Below, one piece after another: positions 30,369-38,399 of a stretch of DNA of 64,000 nucleotides. Origin of the DNA: Pseudomonas putida (GTDB lineage Bacteria; Pseudomonadota; Gammaproteobacteria; Pseudomonadales; Pseudomonadaceae). A program made the position numbers and the translations under genes. The stretch lies in the NCBI RefSeq assembly GCF_009883635.2, contig NZ_CP026115.2, forward strand, positions 4,588,001-4,652,000. The letters are read 5' to 3'. The notes beneath the pieces were generated by a model. That model was not told the origin of the DNA, made no database searches, and worked only from the letters and a program-made list of their open reading frames with translations. Each line of letters starts with the position of its first letter. Position 1 is the first letter of the stretch.

Positions 30369-31448
30369 CTACCACCGCATCCGCACCCCAAGGCTGCCAA
30401 TCAACCCATTGATGTCGTTGCCATCCACATCACTGCTGTAATCGGCACTGACAAACAGCGCCACCGTCGGTGTCACCCGCGCCACCAACCCCAGGCCCAG
30501 TTCCACCGTGGTCGAATAGCGCGAGCTGGAGATCTTGTCGACCTCGTCCAGCTTCACATCGTTGCCATCGTTGAAGTCATACCAGACGTTGGTCCGCACA
30601 TAGGGCTCGATCGGCATGCCTTTCACCTCGTAGCGCCCGGACAACTTGGCACCGACCCGACCGCTCCAGCTGGGCTGGCTGTCGAACGCCTGCAAGGTCT
30701 CTTCCTGCACCTGATTGCCCGGGAAGAACCGCTGGTTGATCAATTGCGCCTGGGGCTCGATGACCCAGCCACCCCCCAGGCCGATCGGGTAACCGCCTTC
30801 CAGCGAGAAGGTCATCGCATGGCCGCTGTCGTCCAGGCGCTGGCCACTGTCGCCGCGGCCCATCACCTCGATGCGCGAGCCCATGGCCACGGCATCCAGG
30901 TGCCAGCCTTGCTCATGGGTCATGCTCCAGTACACCCCCAGGCTTTCGCCACTGAGGTTGACCGCGTTGCGCTGTTTGTCGCCCAGCAATGGCCGTACGC
31001 CGTTGAAGCTGCTCTGCAGGTTGTTGTGCCCCACGAAAATCCCCGCACGGTGGACGTTGCCATCGGCGGTTTCACGCACGAACAGGTCCGGGCCGATCAT
31101 CATTTGCTGGCTGGGCGCTTCCAGCTGTTCTGGTGCCCGCGCTCCGGGGCGTGGTGTGGCGCCAGGGAAGAACTGTGCCCATTGGCCTGCCACCAGGTCG
31201 GGTGCCGGCAGGCTGTGCCGCTCGCTCATCTTTTCGGTGAAGGCGTTCAGCGTACCCATGTTCACGCCGCTGGCGCTGACCGGGTCGAGCGACAGCGTCG
31301 GCACCGTCGCTTGTTGCAGGTAGCTGGGAGAGATCGGATCTTCCTGCAGTTCGAATGCAAAAGTTTCCACCGGGGTTGCCAGAAGCATCGACGTGGAAAC
31401 CGCGTAGAAAATACGATCGAAGCGCAAGGGATTCGAGGTTGTTTTCAT
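30369..31448 (-). CDS. Orphan autotransporter beta-barrel outer-membrane protein
   Basis: A 359-residue protein from the ATG at 31448, with an AGGAG ribosome site. After a signal peptide (ending ETFA, with AFE following) and about 90 residues of non-repetitive sequence, the C-terminal 250 or so residues form an autotransporter barrel: RAGIFVGHNNLQSSFNG, GESLGVYWSM, then alternating strands and a terminal SLGVRMRW. The final residue is aromatic, as outer-membrane insertion requires. A passenger domain is essentially absent, so the barrel may act as a porin-like or adhesion protein, or be a remnant of a longer autotransporter. The 5' leader carries a long inverted repeat. It interrupts the glg/tre cluster. 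Confidence 0.85.
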   Translation of the reverse strand: MKTTSNPLRFDRIFYAVSTSMLLATPVETFAFELQEDPISPSYLQQATVPTLSLDPVSASGVNMGTLNAFTEKMSERHSLPAPDLVAGQWAQFFPGATPRPGARAPEQLEAPSQQMMIGPDLFVRETADGNVHRAGIFVGHNNLQSSFNGVRPLLGDKQRNAVNLSGESLGVYWSMTHEQGWHLDAVAMGSRIEVMGRGDSGQRLDDSGHAMTFSLEGGYPIGLGGGWVIEPQAQLINQRFFPGNQVQEETLQAFDSQPSWSGRVGAKLSGRYEVKGMPIEPYVRTNVWYDFNDGNDVKLDEVDKISSSRYSTTVELGLGLVARVTPTVALFVSADYSSDVDGNDINGLIGSLGVRMRW

Positions 31449-31458
31449 GGCGGATCTC

Positions 31459-31526
31459 CTCTGTTTTCTTGTTGTACAGCCCAAGGACCTGGCCTGCGTG
31501 TCACGAGCTGTACGACAAAAACAGAG
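31459..31526. repeat. Long imperfect inverted repeat in the autotransporter 5' leader
   Basis: CTCTGTTTTCTTGTTGTACA (then GC) at 31459-31480 is mirrored at 31507-31526 by GCTGTACGACAAAAACAGAG. About 18 of 20 positions pair, with one bulge, around a 26-base loop. On the minus strand the stem ends within the ribosome site region of the autotransporter gene, so it could modulate translation. Confidence 0.65.
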
Positions 31527-31721
31527 GGCGACCCAAACCAGCGCGCCAGCTTTCGCGGGCGCGAGCAAAGGCGCGAGCTAGAGGCCCGGCGCGAGTTTTT
31601 ACGTCTAGTGATACTGTTCAGCTAAGGAGAGACCGGCGCTTGCGTCAAGAAAGCGTGAAAGGTCTATTCAAGCACCGTGACTGTCATTAACCCTTTGATT
31701 GTCTGAGTTAATTTGTCGGGT

Positions 31722-31738
31722 ATAGCGATGATCGCTAT
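31722..31738. promoter_or_regulatory. Perfect 17-base palindrome
   Basis: ATAGCGATGATCGCTAT has perfect 8-base arms around one G. It lies 31 bases past the end of the EEP gene and upstream of the autotransporter. It could be a protein operator or a short terminator stem; there is no T-run. Confidence 0.4.
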
Positions 31739-31768
31739 TTCTGTGGGACTGGCTATGCCGAATCATTG

Positions 31769-32563
31769 TTACAACCTGACCTCCACGGCCAGTGGCAGAT
31801 GGTCGGAAAGGTGCGTCCAAGGTTTGTGCCCCAGAATCTGCGGCGCATGGCTATCGGCGTTGCGCAGGTAGATGCGGTCCAGGCGCAGCAGCGGCAGGCG
31901 GGCAGGATAGGTGCGGGCGAGCAGGCCGTGGTGGCGCTCGAAGGCCTCATGCAGGTCGCGCTGCAGGCGCAGGGTGCGGTTACCGTGTTGCTGCCAGTCG
32001 TTGAAGTCGCCGGCAATGATCACCGGTGCATCGGCAGGCAGCCCATCGAGCAACTGGCGCAGCAGCTGCAGCTGCTTCTGCCGGTGGCTTTCCAGCAGCG
32101 ACAGGTGCACGCAGATGGCATGCACCTTGTGCTGGCCGGGGACGTCGAGGATGCAGTGCAACAGACCGCGACGCTCGGGGCCGGTGATCGACACGTCGAG
32201 GTTGCGGTGTTCGATGATCGGGTATTTGGACAGCAGTGCATTGCCGTGGTGGCCGTCGGGGTAGACGGCGTTGCGGCCGTAGGCGAAGTCGCTCCACATG
32301 CTGTCGGCGAGGAATTCGTACTGCGAGGTCTGTGGCCAGCCAGGGTAGCGCGCGGCATGGCGGTCGTGGCTGCCGAGCACTTCCTGAAGGAACACGATAT
32401 CGGCCTGGGTGCTGCGCACCGCCTCGCGCAGCTCAGGCAGGATGAAGCGCCGGTTGAAGGCGGTGAAGCCCTTGTGGGTGTTCACCGTCAGCACCCTCAG
32501 CCGATGCACGGCGGGTGCCTGGCTAGTGCTAGCGAAACCTGGGCTGCCGGCTTCGAGGTTCAC
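31769..32563 (-). CDS. Endonuclease/exonuclease/phosphatase-family hydrolase
   Basis: A 264-residue cytoplasmic protein of the EEP (DNase I-like) fold, a metal-dependent phosphodiesterase. Visible signatures are VLTVNTHKG (the LxxxNx motif), IVFLQEV (metal-binding Glu), HGNALLSKYPI, ICVHLSLLESHR, VIIAGDFNDW (the GDFN motif), LDRIYL and the C-terminal SDHLPLAVEV (catalytic His). Substrates range from DNA to phospholipids to signalling phosphates and cannot be fixed. A homologue of this family also lies inside the glg/tre region of other pseudomonads, as I recall, which suggests it is part of the original cluster. Confidence 0.88.
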   Translation of the reverse strand: MNLEAGSPGFASTSQAPAVHRLRVLTVNTHKGFTAFNRRFILPELREAVRSTQADIVFLQEVLGSHDRHAARYPGWPQTSQYEFLADSMWSDFAYGRNAVYPDGHHGNALLSKYPIIEHRNLDVSITGPERRGLLHCILDVPGQHKVHAICVHLSLLESHRQKQLQLLRQLLDGLPADAPVIIAGDFNDWQQHGNRTLRLQRDLHEAFERHHGLLARTYPARLPLLRLDRIYLRNADSHAPQILGHKPWTHLSDHLPLAVEVRL

Positions 32564-32766
32564 GGTGGCTCCTCAATGGCTGCTGCTAGGATTGTTGCTC
32601 CTACAAGGGACAGGCACTGGCTATCGAGGTTCAGTCTGCCTCGCGCGGACTGCTTTGTGTGTCTACGCTTACCACAAGGGAGGCGTATGGCTGATGTGTC
32701 GTAGAGCTTGTATTGATGCTTACCGGGTAGATCAAAGCATCCATACCAGCGAAATGGAATTCCGCC

Positions 32767-35706
32767 ATGGCGACTTTCAATTCCTCTGTTTTACATGCAG
32801 GCACTCCTAGCCTGGCAGTGCTTTGCCCTCGTGGTTTCCCGGTGGGTGAACTCGCGTGCTATCGGGAGCAGGCAGCAGAAGCCGTCGAGCTGCGTATCAC
32901 CCGCCATTGGCACGATGCCTGCGGCAACCTTGCGAAAAGCCTTGACCCCCGTCTTGCCGATACGGCGACCCCGAACTTTCGCTGGCACAGCGACCTGGCT
33001 GGGCGAACTCTGTACACCGAAAGTATCGATGCCGGCTCGAGCATGGCCCTGCCTGACGTGGCCGGGCGTCCGCTGCTGGCGGTCAGTGCGACCGGCGTCA
33101 GCCAGGCCTGCTTCCATGAAACGCCTTCGCTACCAGGCCGGCTGCTGGCCGTGACTGAGCAGGGCGCTGGCGAAGCGCTGCCGCGAGTCGCAGAGCGCTA
33201 TCGCTGGGCAGGCCTGAGCCCGGTTGAAAAGCACCGCAACCTTGCGGGTCAGTGTGTGCGCCATTACGACACCGCAGGCCTCATCGAACTGCAAAACCTC
33301 GCACTGAGCGGCGCAGCGCTGGCCCAGTCTCGGCGCCTGCTTGCAGGCGAAGACGAGGCGGACTGGGCGGGTGACGACGAGCAAGCATGGCAGAGCACAC
33401 TGGAGCCAGAGCGCTATGTGACGTTGCGTACGCTTGATACCACGGGAGTCCAGTTGACCCAGACGGATGCGCGGGGCCACCAGCAACGTCAGGCCTATGA
33501 TGTTGCCGGGCAGTTGCAGGGCAGTTGGTTGACCCTGCAAGGCCAGGCCGAGCAGGTGATCGTTGCTTCATTGTGTTATTCGCCATCGGGCCACAAGCAG
33601 CAGGAAGTCCATGGTAATGGGGTAATCACGGACTACGGCCTCGACCCAATGACCCAAAGGCTGACAGGCATTCGTGCGCAGCGCCCAGGCACACAGACCT
33701 CCGCTGCCACGACGCTGCAGGACCTGCGCTACCGTTACGACCCAGTGGGGAATGTACAGAGTGTGCGCAATGACGCCGAAGCTACCCGCTTCTGGCGCAA
33801 TCAGAAGGTAACGGCAAAAAGCACCTTCACCTACGACAGCCTGTACCAACTGGTGCAGGCAACGGGGAGGGAGATGGTTGGATGTGGTGCTCAGGGGCCA
33901 CAGTTGCCTGATGTAATGGTTCCCTTGCCAACTGACGAGAGCGCCCTCACAAATTACACGCGCCGCTACAGCTACGACCGCGCAGGCAACCTCATCCAAA
34001 TGCAACACAGAGCCCCGGCCAGCAACAACGTCTACACCACTCGAATGACCGTCTCCAACCGCAGCAACCGCGCGGTGCTGGCGCATGAGGGCCTGTTGCC
34101 TGAGCAGGTGGATGAATTGTTCGATGCCGGTGGCCATCAACTGGAGCTGCTGGCCGGACAGGACCTGCGCTGGAATGCGCGGGGTGAGTTGGCGCAGGTG
34201 AAACCGATCGAACGTGAGGCGGGCGCGGATGATCGCGAGTGGTACCGCTATGGGGGTGACGGGATGCGCCTGCTCAAGGTGAACGAGCAGCAGGCAGTGG
34301 GTGTTACTCAATCTCAGCGAGTGCTGTATCTGGATGGCCTGGAATTGCGCGACACCGGCGAAGATACACGCCTGCAAGTGATCAAGGTCGCAGCAGGGGG
34401 GGGCGCAGAAGTACGAATGCTGCACTGGGCCAGTGGCTTGCCGGCAGGCCTGGACAATGATCAGGTCCGCTACAGCTATCACAACCTGATTGGCAGCACC
34501 GGGCTGGAGCTGGATGGGCAGGGGGCAGTCATTAGCCAAGAGGAATACTACCCGTTCGGCGGCACGTCCGTCTGGGCGGCGCGCAGTCAGATCGATGCAG
34601 AATACAAGATCATTCGTTATTCCGGGAAAGAGCGCGATGTGACAGGCCTGTATTACTACGGTTATCGCTACTATCAGCCTTGGGCAGGTCGATGGTTGAG
34701 TGTGGACCCTGCGGGGGCAGTGGATGGGTTGAATCTGTATCATATGGTGCAAAACAATCCTCTATCGTTGCAGGATCCTGATGGGAGAGAATCAGGAAAA
34801 CGTAAGGGGGGTTACATCTTTTCACCTTTTGTGAATGAGCAGGCGATGGAGGATGTTGGTTACGCTAACGCGCAGCGCAGATATCATGGCAAATCATTTC
34901 GAACGGTCGTTGTTCGAGATGAGGGGGAAAGGAAAAATTTCGAGCAGTTGAGAGAAGCCCGTATAGGTGAATTAACGAGTGGCATTGCTTTCCGACAAGC
35001 TATACTTGATGCGGGAGGGCGCATCTCCTCAATGATGAGATTAGCTATATGTGTGGGGGCGCCAATAGCGTCAATAGCGCTTCGTGCTGTTGGAAATGCA
35101 TCCTCAGTGGATGGTTCACCTAATATTTTATTGTCTGGGTTTTCAAAAAAGCTCAATGAGATAAGTGGTCTCTCAAGCGAGCAGATGATAGTTGGTGCTA
35201 CTGAAGATATAGAGATTTTTACTAACGAAATTGCTGCATTGAGGCATACGAAATTTGAGGTGGGTTCGTCTGTGTTGCCAGCACTTGAGCCTGGTAGTTC
35301 GAAAATTTATGTAGGCTCGGTTCATGGTGCCGCTGGGCAATCTGTGCTTCAGGGAGAAATGTCTCAGGGGAGGTATAACGCAGGAGCATTGCTCTCAGAC
35401 TTGGAACAGATGGGCATGCGCAAAGATTTTGATGATATCCGTATTGTTGCTTGCCACAGTGCTGACGCTCGAGAGCCGCGCTCTTTTGGCAGTGAAGATT
35501 TGGCTGCTGCAGCTAGAAGTAGGCAGAATGTAATCTCGTTTGCGGAGTTTTTTTACAACTATGCTCGGCAGGTAGGGTTTAGGTGTTTGAATGTAACAGG
35601 TTATCACGGTGCGGTGTATATTAACTATACGGATCATCATGTGGCCGAAATCGCTAGTCAACTGGGTCGACGCTCGCACGCTAAAAGGGTGTTTGGCAAG
35701 CAGTGA
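32767..35706 (+). CDS. TccC-like Tc-toxin C component / Rhs protein with C-terminal effector
   Basis: A 979-residue protein. Residues 1-673 match insecticidal TccC proteins: DPRL, then NLAGQCVRHYDTAGLIELQN, GSWLTLQGQAEQVI, YDPVGNVQSVRND, YDSLYQLVQATGREM, and the Rhs core YSGKERDVTGLYYYGYRYYQ, RWLSVDPAG (Asp647) and NNPLSLQDPDG (Asp670, Asp672). TccC shells encapsulate their own C-terminal toxin and release it by autoproteolysis at this core. Residues 674-979 are a variable domain, visibly richer in A/T than the core. That domain has a hydrophobic strand then His853-Gly (KIYVGSVHGA), and another then Ala-Cys896 (IRIVACHSAD), 43 residues apart, a pattern of clan CD cysteine peptidases. No TcA or TcB gene and no separate immunity gene are seen. 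The protease idea is inference. Confidence 0.88.
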   Translation: MATFNSSVLHAGTPSLAVLCPRGFPVGELACYREQAAEAVELRITRHWHDACGNLAKSLDPRLADTATPNFRWHSDLAGRTLYTESIDAGSSMALPDVAGRPLLAVSATGVSQACFHETPSLPGRLLAVTEQGAGEALPRVAERYRWAGLSPVEKHRNLAGQCVRHYDTAGLIELQNLALSGAALAQSRRLLAGEDEADWAGDDEQAWQSTLEPERYVTLRTLDTTGVQLTQTDARGHQQRQAYDVAGQLQGSWLTLQGQAEQVIVASLCYSPSGHKQQEVHGNGVITDYGLDPMTQRLTGIRAQRPGTQTSAATTLQDLRYRYDPVGNVQSVRNDAEATRFWRNQKVTAKSTFTYDSLYQLVQATGREMVGCGAQGPQLPDVMVPLPTDESALTNYTRRYSYDRAGNLIQMQHRAPASNNVYTTRMTVSNRSNRAVLAHEGLLPEQVDELFDAGGHQLELLAGQDLRWNARGELAQVKPIEREAGADDREWYRYGGDGMRLLKVNEQQAVGVTQSQRVLYLDGLELRDTGEDTRLQVIKVAAGGGAEVRMLHWASGLPAGLDNDQVRYSYHNLIGSTGLELDGQGAVISQEEYYPFGGTSVWAARSQIDAEYKIIRYSGKERDVTGLYYYGYRYYQPWAGRWLSVDPAGAVDGLNLYHMVQNNPLSLQDPDGRESGKRKGGYIFSPFVNEQAMEDVGYANAQRRYHGKSFRTVVVRDEGERKNFEQLREARIGELTSGIAFRQAILDAGGRISSMMRLAICVGAPIASIALRAVGNASSVDGSPNILLSGFSKKLNEISGLSSEQMIVGATEDIEIFTNEIAALRHTKFEVGSSVLPALEPGSSKIYVGSVHGAAGQSVLQGEMSQGRYNAGALLSDLEQMGMRKDFDDIRIVACHSADAREPRSFGSEDLAAAARSRQNVISFAEFFYNYARQVGFRCLNVTGYHGAVYINYTDHHVAEIASQLGRRSHAKRVFGKQ

Positions 35707-35713
35707 CTTAAGA

Positions 35714-35749
35714 ATACAGCGGTAGCCGGGTCCGAAGCTGCCGCTGTAT
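35714..35749. terminator. Hairpin after the TccC-like gene
   Basis: ATACAGCGG plus AGC pairs with GCT plus CCGCTGTAT across a 10-base loop with a T-G mismatch. It starts 8 bases after the stop. It lacks a T-run but is a strong stem between convergent genes. Confidence 0.6.
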
Positions 35750-35822
35750 GACAAAGATGAGTAGATTCGAATTGTCGGGTGTCATTTGGCTTCAGGGTGT
35801 GACAGGCCCTTTAAAAACTGTG

Positions 35823-37976
35823 CTATTCGTCCTCACGCTGCAATACCATCAACAACAGCGACCGCCCCTTGACCTCAAAAGTACTGTCAAACTGCAAACT
35901 CTGCGGCTTGCGCATCTCTGGCCGATCAGTGTCGACCAGGCAGCTCCAGTACTCGCCTTCGGGCACTGCTGGCAGCAGGAACGGCACCACATCATGGTGT
36001 GCGTTGACGATCAGCAGCATGGTCGCCTCCGACCCCGGCCGTGCAATACCACTGACTTGGGCACGGCCATCGATGAGCATGCCCAGGCAGCGCCCGTGCG
36101 GGTCTTCCCACTGCTCCACGCTCATCTCGCTGCCATCCGGCGCCAGCCAGGTGACGTCCTTGACCCCGATCGCCTCATTGTAATCGCCCACCAGGAACCG
36201 CGAGCGACGCAACACCGGGTAGGCCAGGCGCAGGCGGGTCAGGCGCTTGACGAAAGCCAGCAGTTCCTTGCCTTCATCGTCCAGGTCCCAGTTGACCCAG
36301 CCGATCTCGCTGTCCTGGCAGTAGGCGTTGTTGTTGCCATGTTGGGTGCGGCTGAATTCATCGCCGGCGACGATCATCGGCGTGCCCTGAGCCAGTAACA
36401 GCGTGGCAAAGAAATTGCGCATCTGGCGCATGCGCAGGGCGTTGATTTCAGGGTCGTCGGTGGGGCCTTCGGCACCGCAGTTCCACGACAGGTTGTTGTC
36501 GGTACCGTCCTGGTTGTTCTCGTCATTGTCTTCGTTGTGCTTGCTGTTGTACGACACCAGGTCGCGCAGGGTGAAGCCGTCGTGGGCGGTGATGAAGTTG
36601 ACCGAGGAATACGGCCGGCGCCCGCGGTTGTTGAACATATCACCCGAGGCGGTCATGCGTGAGGCAAAGTCCGCCAACTGGCCTTCGTCGCCTTTCCAGA
36701 AGGCCCGAGCGGTATCGCGGAAGCGGTCGTTCCACTCGGCCCAGCCTGGCGCGAAGTTGCCGACCTGATAGCCACCTGGGCCGCAGTCCCAAGGCTCAGC
36801 GATCAGCTTGACCTGACTGAGCATCGGGTCCTGGCGGCAGGCGACGAGGAAACCATGGCGCTCACTGTAGCCATCGTGATAGCGGCCGAGGATGGTCGCC
36901 AGGTCGAAGCGGAAGCCGTCGACGTGCATCTCGCCGGCCCAATAGCGCAGCGAGTCGGTGACCAGCTGCAGCACGCAAGGGTGGCTGAGGTCGAGGGTAT
37001 TGCCGGTACCGGAATCGTTGATGTAGTAGCGCTTGTCGTCGGGCATCAGCCGGTAGTACGAGGCGTTGTCGATGCCACGCATCGACAGGGTCGGGCCACG
37101 CTCGTTGCCTTCGGCGGTGTGGTTGTAGACCACGTCGAGGATCACTTCCAGGCCGGCGTCGTGCAGGTGCGCGACCATCTCCTTGAACTCGGCGATCTTG
37201 CCGCTGGCGAGGTAGCGCGGGTGCGGCGCGAAAAAGGCGATGCTGTTGTAGCCCCAATAGTTGTTCAGGCCCTTGTCCAGCAGATGCTGGTCGTTGACGA
37301 AGGCGTGGATCGGCAGCAGCTCGATACTCGACACGCCCAAGTCCTTGATGTGCTTGAGCAGCTCGTCGTTGGCAAGGCCCGCGAAGGTGCCGCGCAGTTC
37401 TTCAGGCACAGCCGGGTGGCGCATGCTGATGCCGCGGGCGTGGGCTTCATAGATGATCGTGCGCTCCCAGGGGATCAGCACACGTTGGTCGCGGCCCCAG
37501 GTGAAGGCCGGGTCGATGACCTTGCATTTGGGCACGAAGGGCGCGCTGTCACGTTCGTCGAACGACAGGTCGCCGTCGGGGTGGCCGATGGTGTAGCCGA
37601 ACAGTGCCTCGGACCATTTCAGGCTGCCGACCAGTTGCTTGGCATAGGGGTCGATCAGCAATTTGTTGGGGTTGAAGCGGTGGCCGTTTTCCGGCTCGTA
37701 AGGGCCGTACACGCGGTAACCGTAGACCAGCCCGGGATGAGCATCGGGCAGGTAGCCGTGGTAGATCTCGTCGGTGTACTCGGGCAGTTCGATGCGCTCG
37801 ATTTCCTGCTCGCCGGTGGAGTCGAACAGGCACAGCTCGACCTTGGTGGCGTTGGCCGAGAACAGGGCGAAGTTGACTCCCAGGCCGTCCCAGGTGGCGC
37901 CCAGGGGGAAAGGCAGGCCTTCGCGGATACGTGACGGGGCGACGGAGCGGGTTTTCTTTGGGGTGCGCGGGCTCAT
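35823..37976 (-). CDS. glgX: Glycogen debranching enzyme
   Basis: A 717-residue GH13_11 enzyme that hydrolyses alpha-1,6 branches of limit glucan and releases short linear maltodextrins, the substrates for TreY and MalQ. It has an N-terminal CBM48 (VNFALFSANATKVELCLFD), the GYRVYGPYEPENGHRFNPNK phrase typical of GlgX, the nucleophile Asp in FRFDLATILG, the acid Glu in IAEPWDCGPGGYQVGNF, and the third Asp in AHDGFTLRDLVSYN. The ATG at 37976 has a GAGGAT ribosome site; the frame upstream of it crosses a REP and is rejected. It faces the TccC gene and is last in the minus-strand order after the DUF2934 gene. Confidence 0.97.
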   Translation of the reverse strand: MSPRTPKKTRSVAPSRIREGLPFPLGATWDGLGVNFALFSANATKVELCLFDSTGEQEIERIELPEYTDEIYHGYLPDAHPGLVYGYRVYGPYEPENGHRFNPNKLLIDPYAKQLVGSLKWSEALFGYTIGHPDGDLSFDERDSAPFVPKCKVIDPAFTWGRDQRVLIPWERTIIYEAHARGISMRHPAVPEELRGTFAGLANDELLKHIKDLGVSSIELLPIHAFVNDQHLLDKGLNNYWGYNSIAFFAPHPRYLASGKIAEFKEMVAHLHDAGLEVILDVVYNHTAEGNERGPTLSMRGIDNASYYRLMPDDKRYYINDSGTGNTLDLSHPCVLQLVTDSLRYWAGEMHVDGFRFDLATILGRYHDGYSERHGFLVACRQDPMLSQVKLIAEPWDCGPGGYQVGNFAPGWAEWNDRFRDTARAFWKGDEGQLADFASRMTASGDMFNNRGRRPYSSVNFITAHDGFTLRDLVSYNSKHNEDNDENNQDGTDNNLSWNCGAEGPTDDPEINALRMRQMRNFFATLLLAQGTPMIVAGDEFSRTQHGNNNAYCQDSEIGWVNWDLDDEGKELLAFVKRLTRLRLAYPVLRRSRFLVGDYNEAIGVKDVTWLAPDGSEMSVEQWEDPHGRCLGMLIDGRAQVSGIARPGSEATMLLIVNAHHDVVPFLLPAVPEGEYWSCLVDTDRPEMRKPQSLQFDSTFEVKGRSLLLMVLQREDE

Positions 37977-38026
37977 GGCGATCCTCGATTGGCCGTGGTG
38001 GAGGGGATGTTGCGGGGACTTGTGCT

Positions 38027-38109
38027 GGCCTCTTCGCGGGCAAGCCCGCTCCAGGGATCTCACAGCGCCCGGGGGCACTGTAGGAGCGGGCTTGCCCCGC
38101 GAAAGGGCC
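38027..38109. repeat. REP pair between glgX and DUF2934 gene
   Basis: It has the same family as 9708-9790: GGCCTCTTCGCGGGCAAGC and its reverse complement ending GAAAGGGCC. The left copy is shortened after GCTCC. Being inside the minus-strand gene series, it may lower glgX expression relative to the upstream genes or protect the mRNA 3' end. Confidence 0.88.
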
Positions 38110-38118
38110 GGCACAGGC

Positions 38119-38382
38119 TTAACCGGCCGTGGGCTTCTTCACTGCGCGAGGCTTCTTGGCAGCAGGCGTTTTCGCCGCAGGCAGGGCAGTTACCTTGGGC
38201 TCGGCAGGCGCCTTGGGCTTGGCCGGTGCTCGCTTGCGTGGCTCTGCCTTGGGTGCCAGCGCCTCGGCTTCGGCAAGCTTGCGGGCCATGTCCCAATGGC
38301 GCTCCTCTTGCCCCTCCGGTTTACCTTCCGATTCCCAGATCTGGTAAGCGAATTCGCGTACTCGTTTTTCTTCGACACTCAT
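38119..38382 (-). CDS. DUF2934 protein with Lys/Ala/Pro-rich tail
   Basis: An 87-residue protein from the ATG at 38382, with AGGAG 7 bases upstream. Residues 1-36 are the DUF2934 motif: VREFAYQIWESEGKPEGQEE then RHWDMARKLAEAE. The remaining 50 residues are basic and rich in Ala, Lys and Pro (KAEPRKRAPAKPKAPAEPK), resembling histone H1-like disordered tails that bind nucleic acid. The function of DUF2934 is unknown. It begins 17 bases after treY and is likely co-transcribed with it. The equivalent small gene lies at the same place in the P. aeruginosa cluster, from memory, suggesting a conserved role in the pathway. Confidence 0.88.
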   Translation of the reverse strand: MSVEEKRVREFAYQIWESEGKPEGQEERHWDMARKLAEAEALAPKAEPRKRAPAKPKAPAEPKVTALPAAKTPAAKKPRAVKKPTAG

Positions 38383-38399
38383 CACGACGCTCCTGAATG

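Larger units (their letters stand above)
31449..31768. other. Intergenic region between autotransporter and EEP genes
   Basis: It holds the leader inverted repeat (31459-31526), three direct copies of GGCGCGAG at 31558, 31570 and 31588, an A/T-rich stretch likely to contain the autotransporter promoter (about 31660-31720), and a 17-base palindrome at 31722. No convincing coding frame is seen. Confidence 0.6.

Noticed and set aside
31558..31595. Three direct GGCGCGAG repeats as a CRISPR- or iteron-like array
   Set aside because: The units are only 8 bases long with unequal 12- and 18-base spacing, in a GC-rich context where chance repetition is likely.
32767..35706. Classification as a standard interbacterial Rhs toxin with immunity
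   Set aside because: The core follows TccC motifs throughout and no PAAR/VgrG linkage or immunity ORF is present.
35748..36398. A plus-strand frame right after the TccC gene, considered as an immunity gene
   Set aside because: It lies antisense to the C-terminal half of glgX, has no ribosome site, and its product is shadow-like (Gln/Ala/Val-rich). It cannot be taken as a gene.
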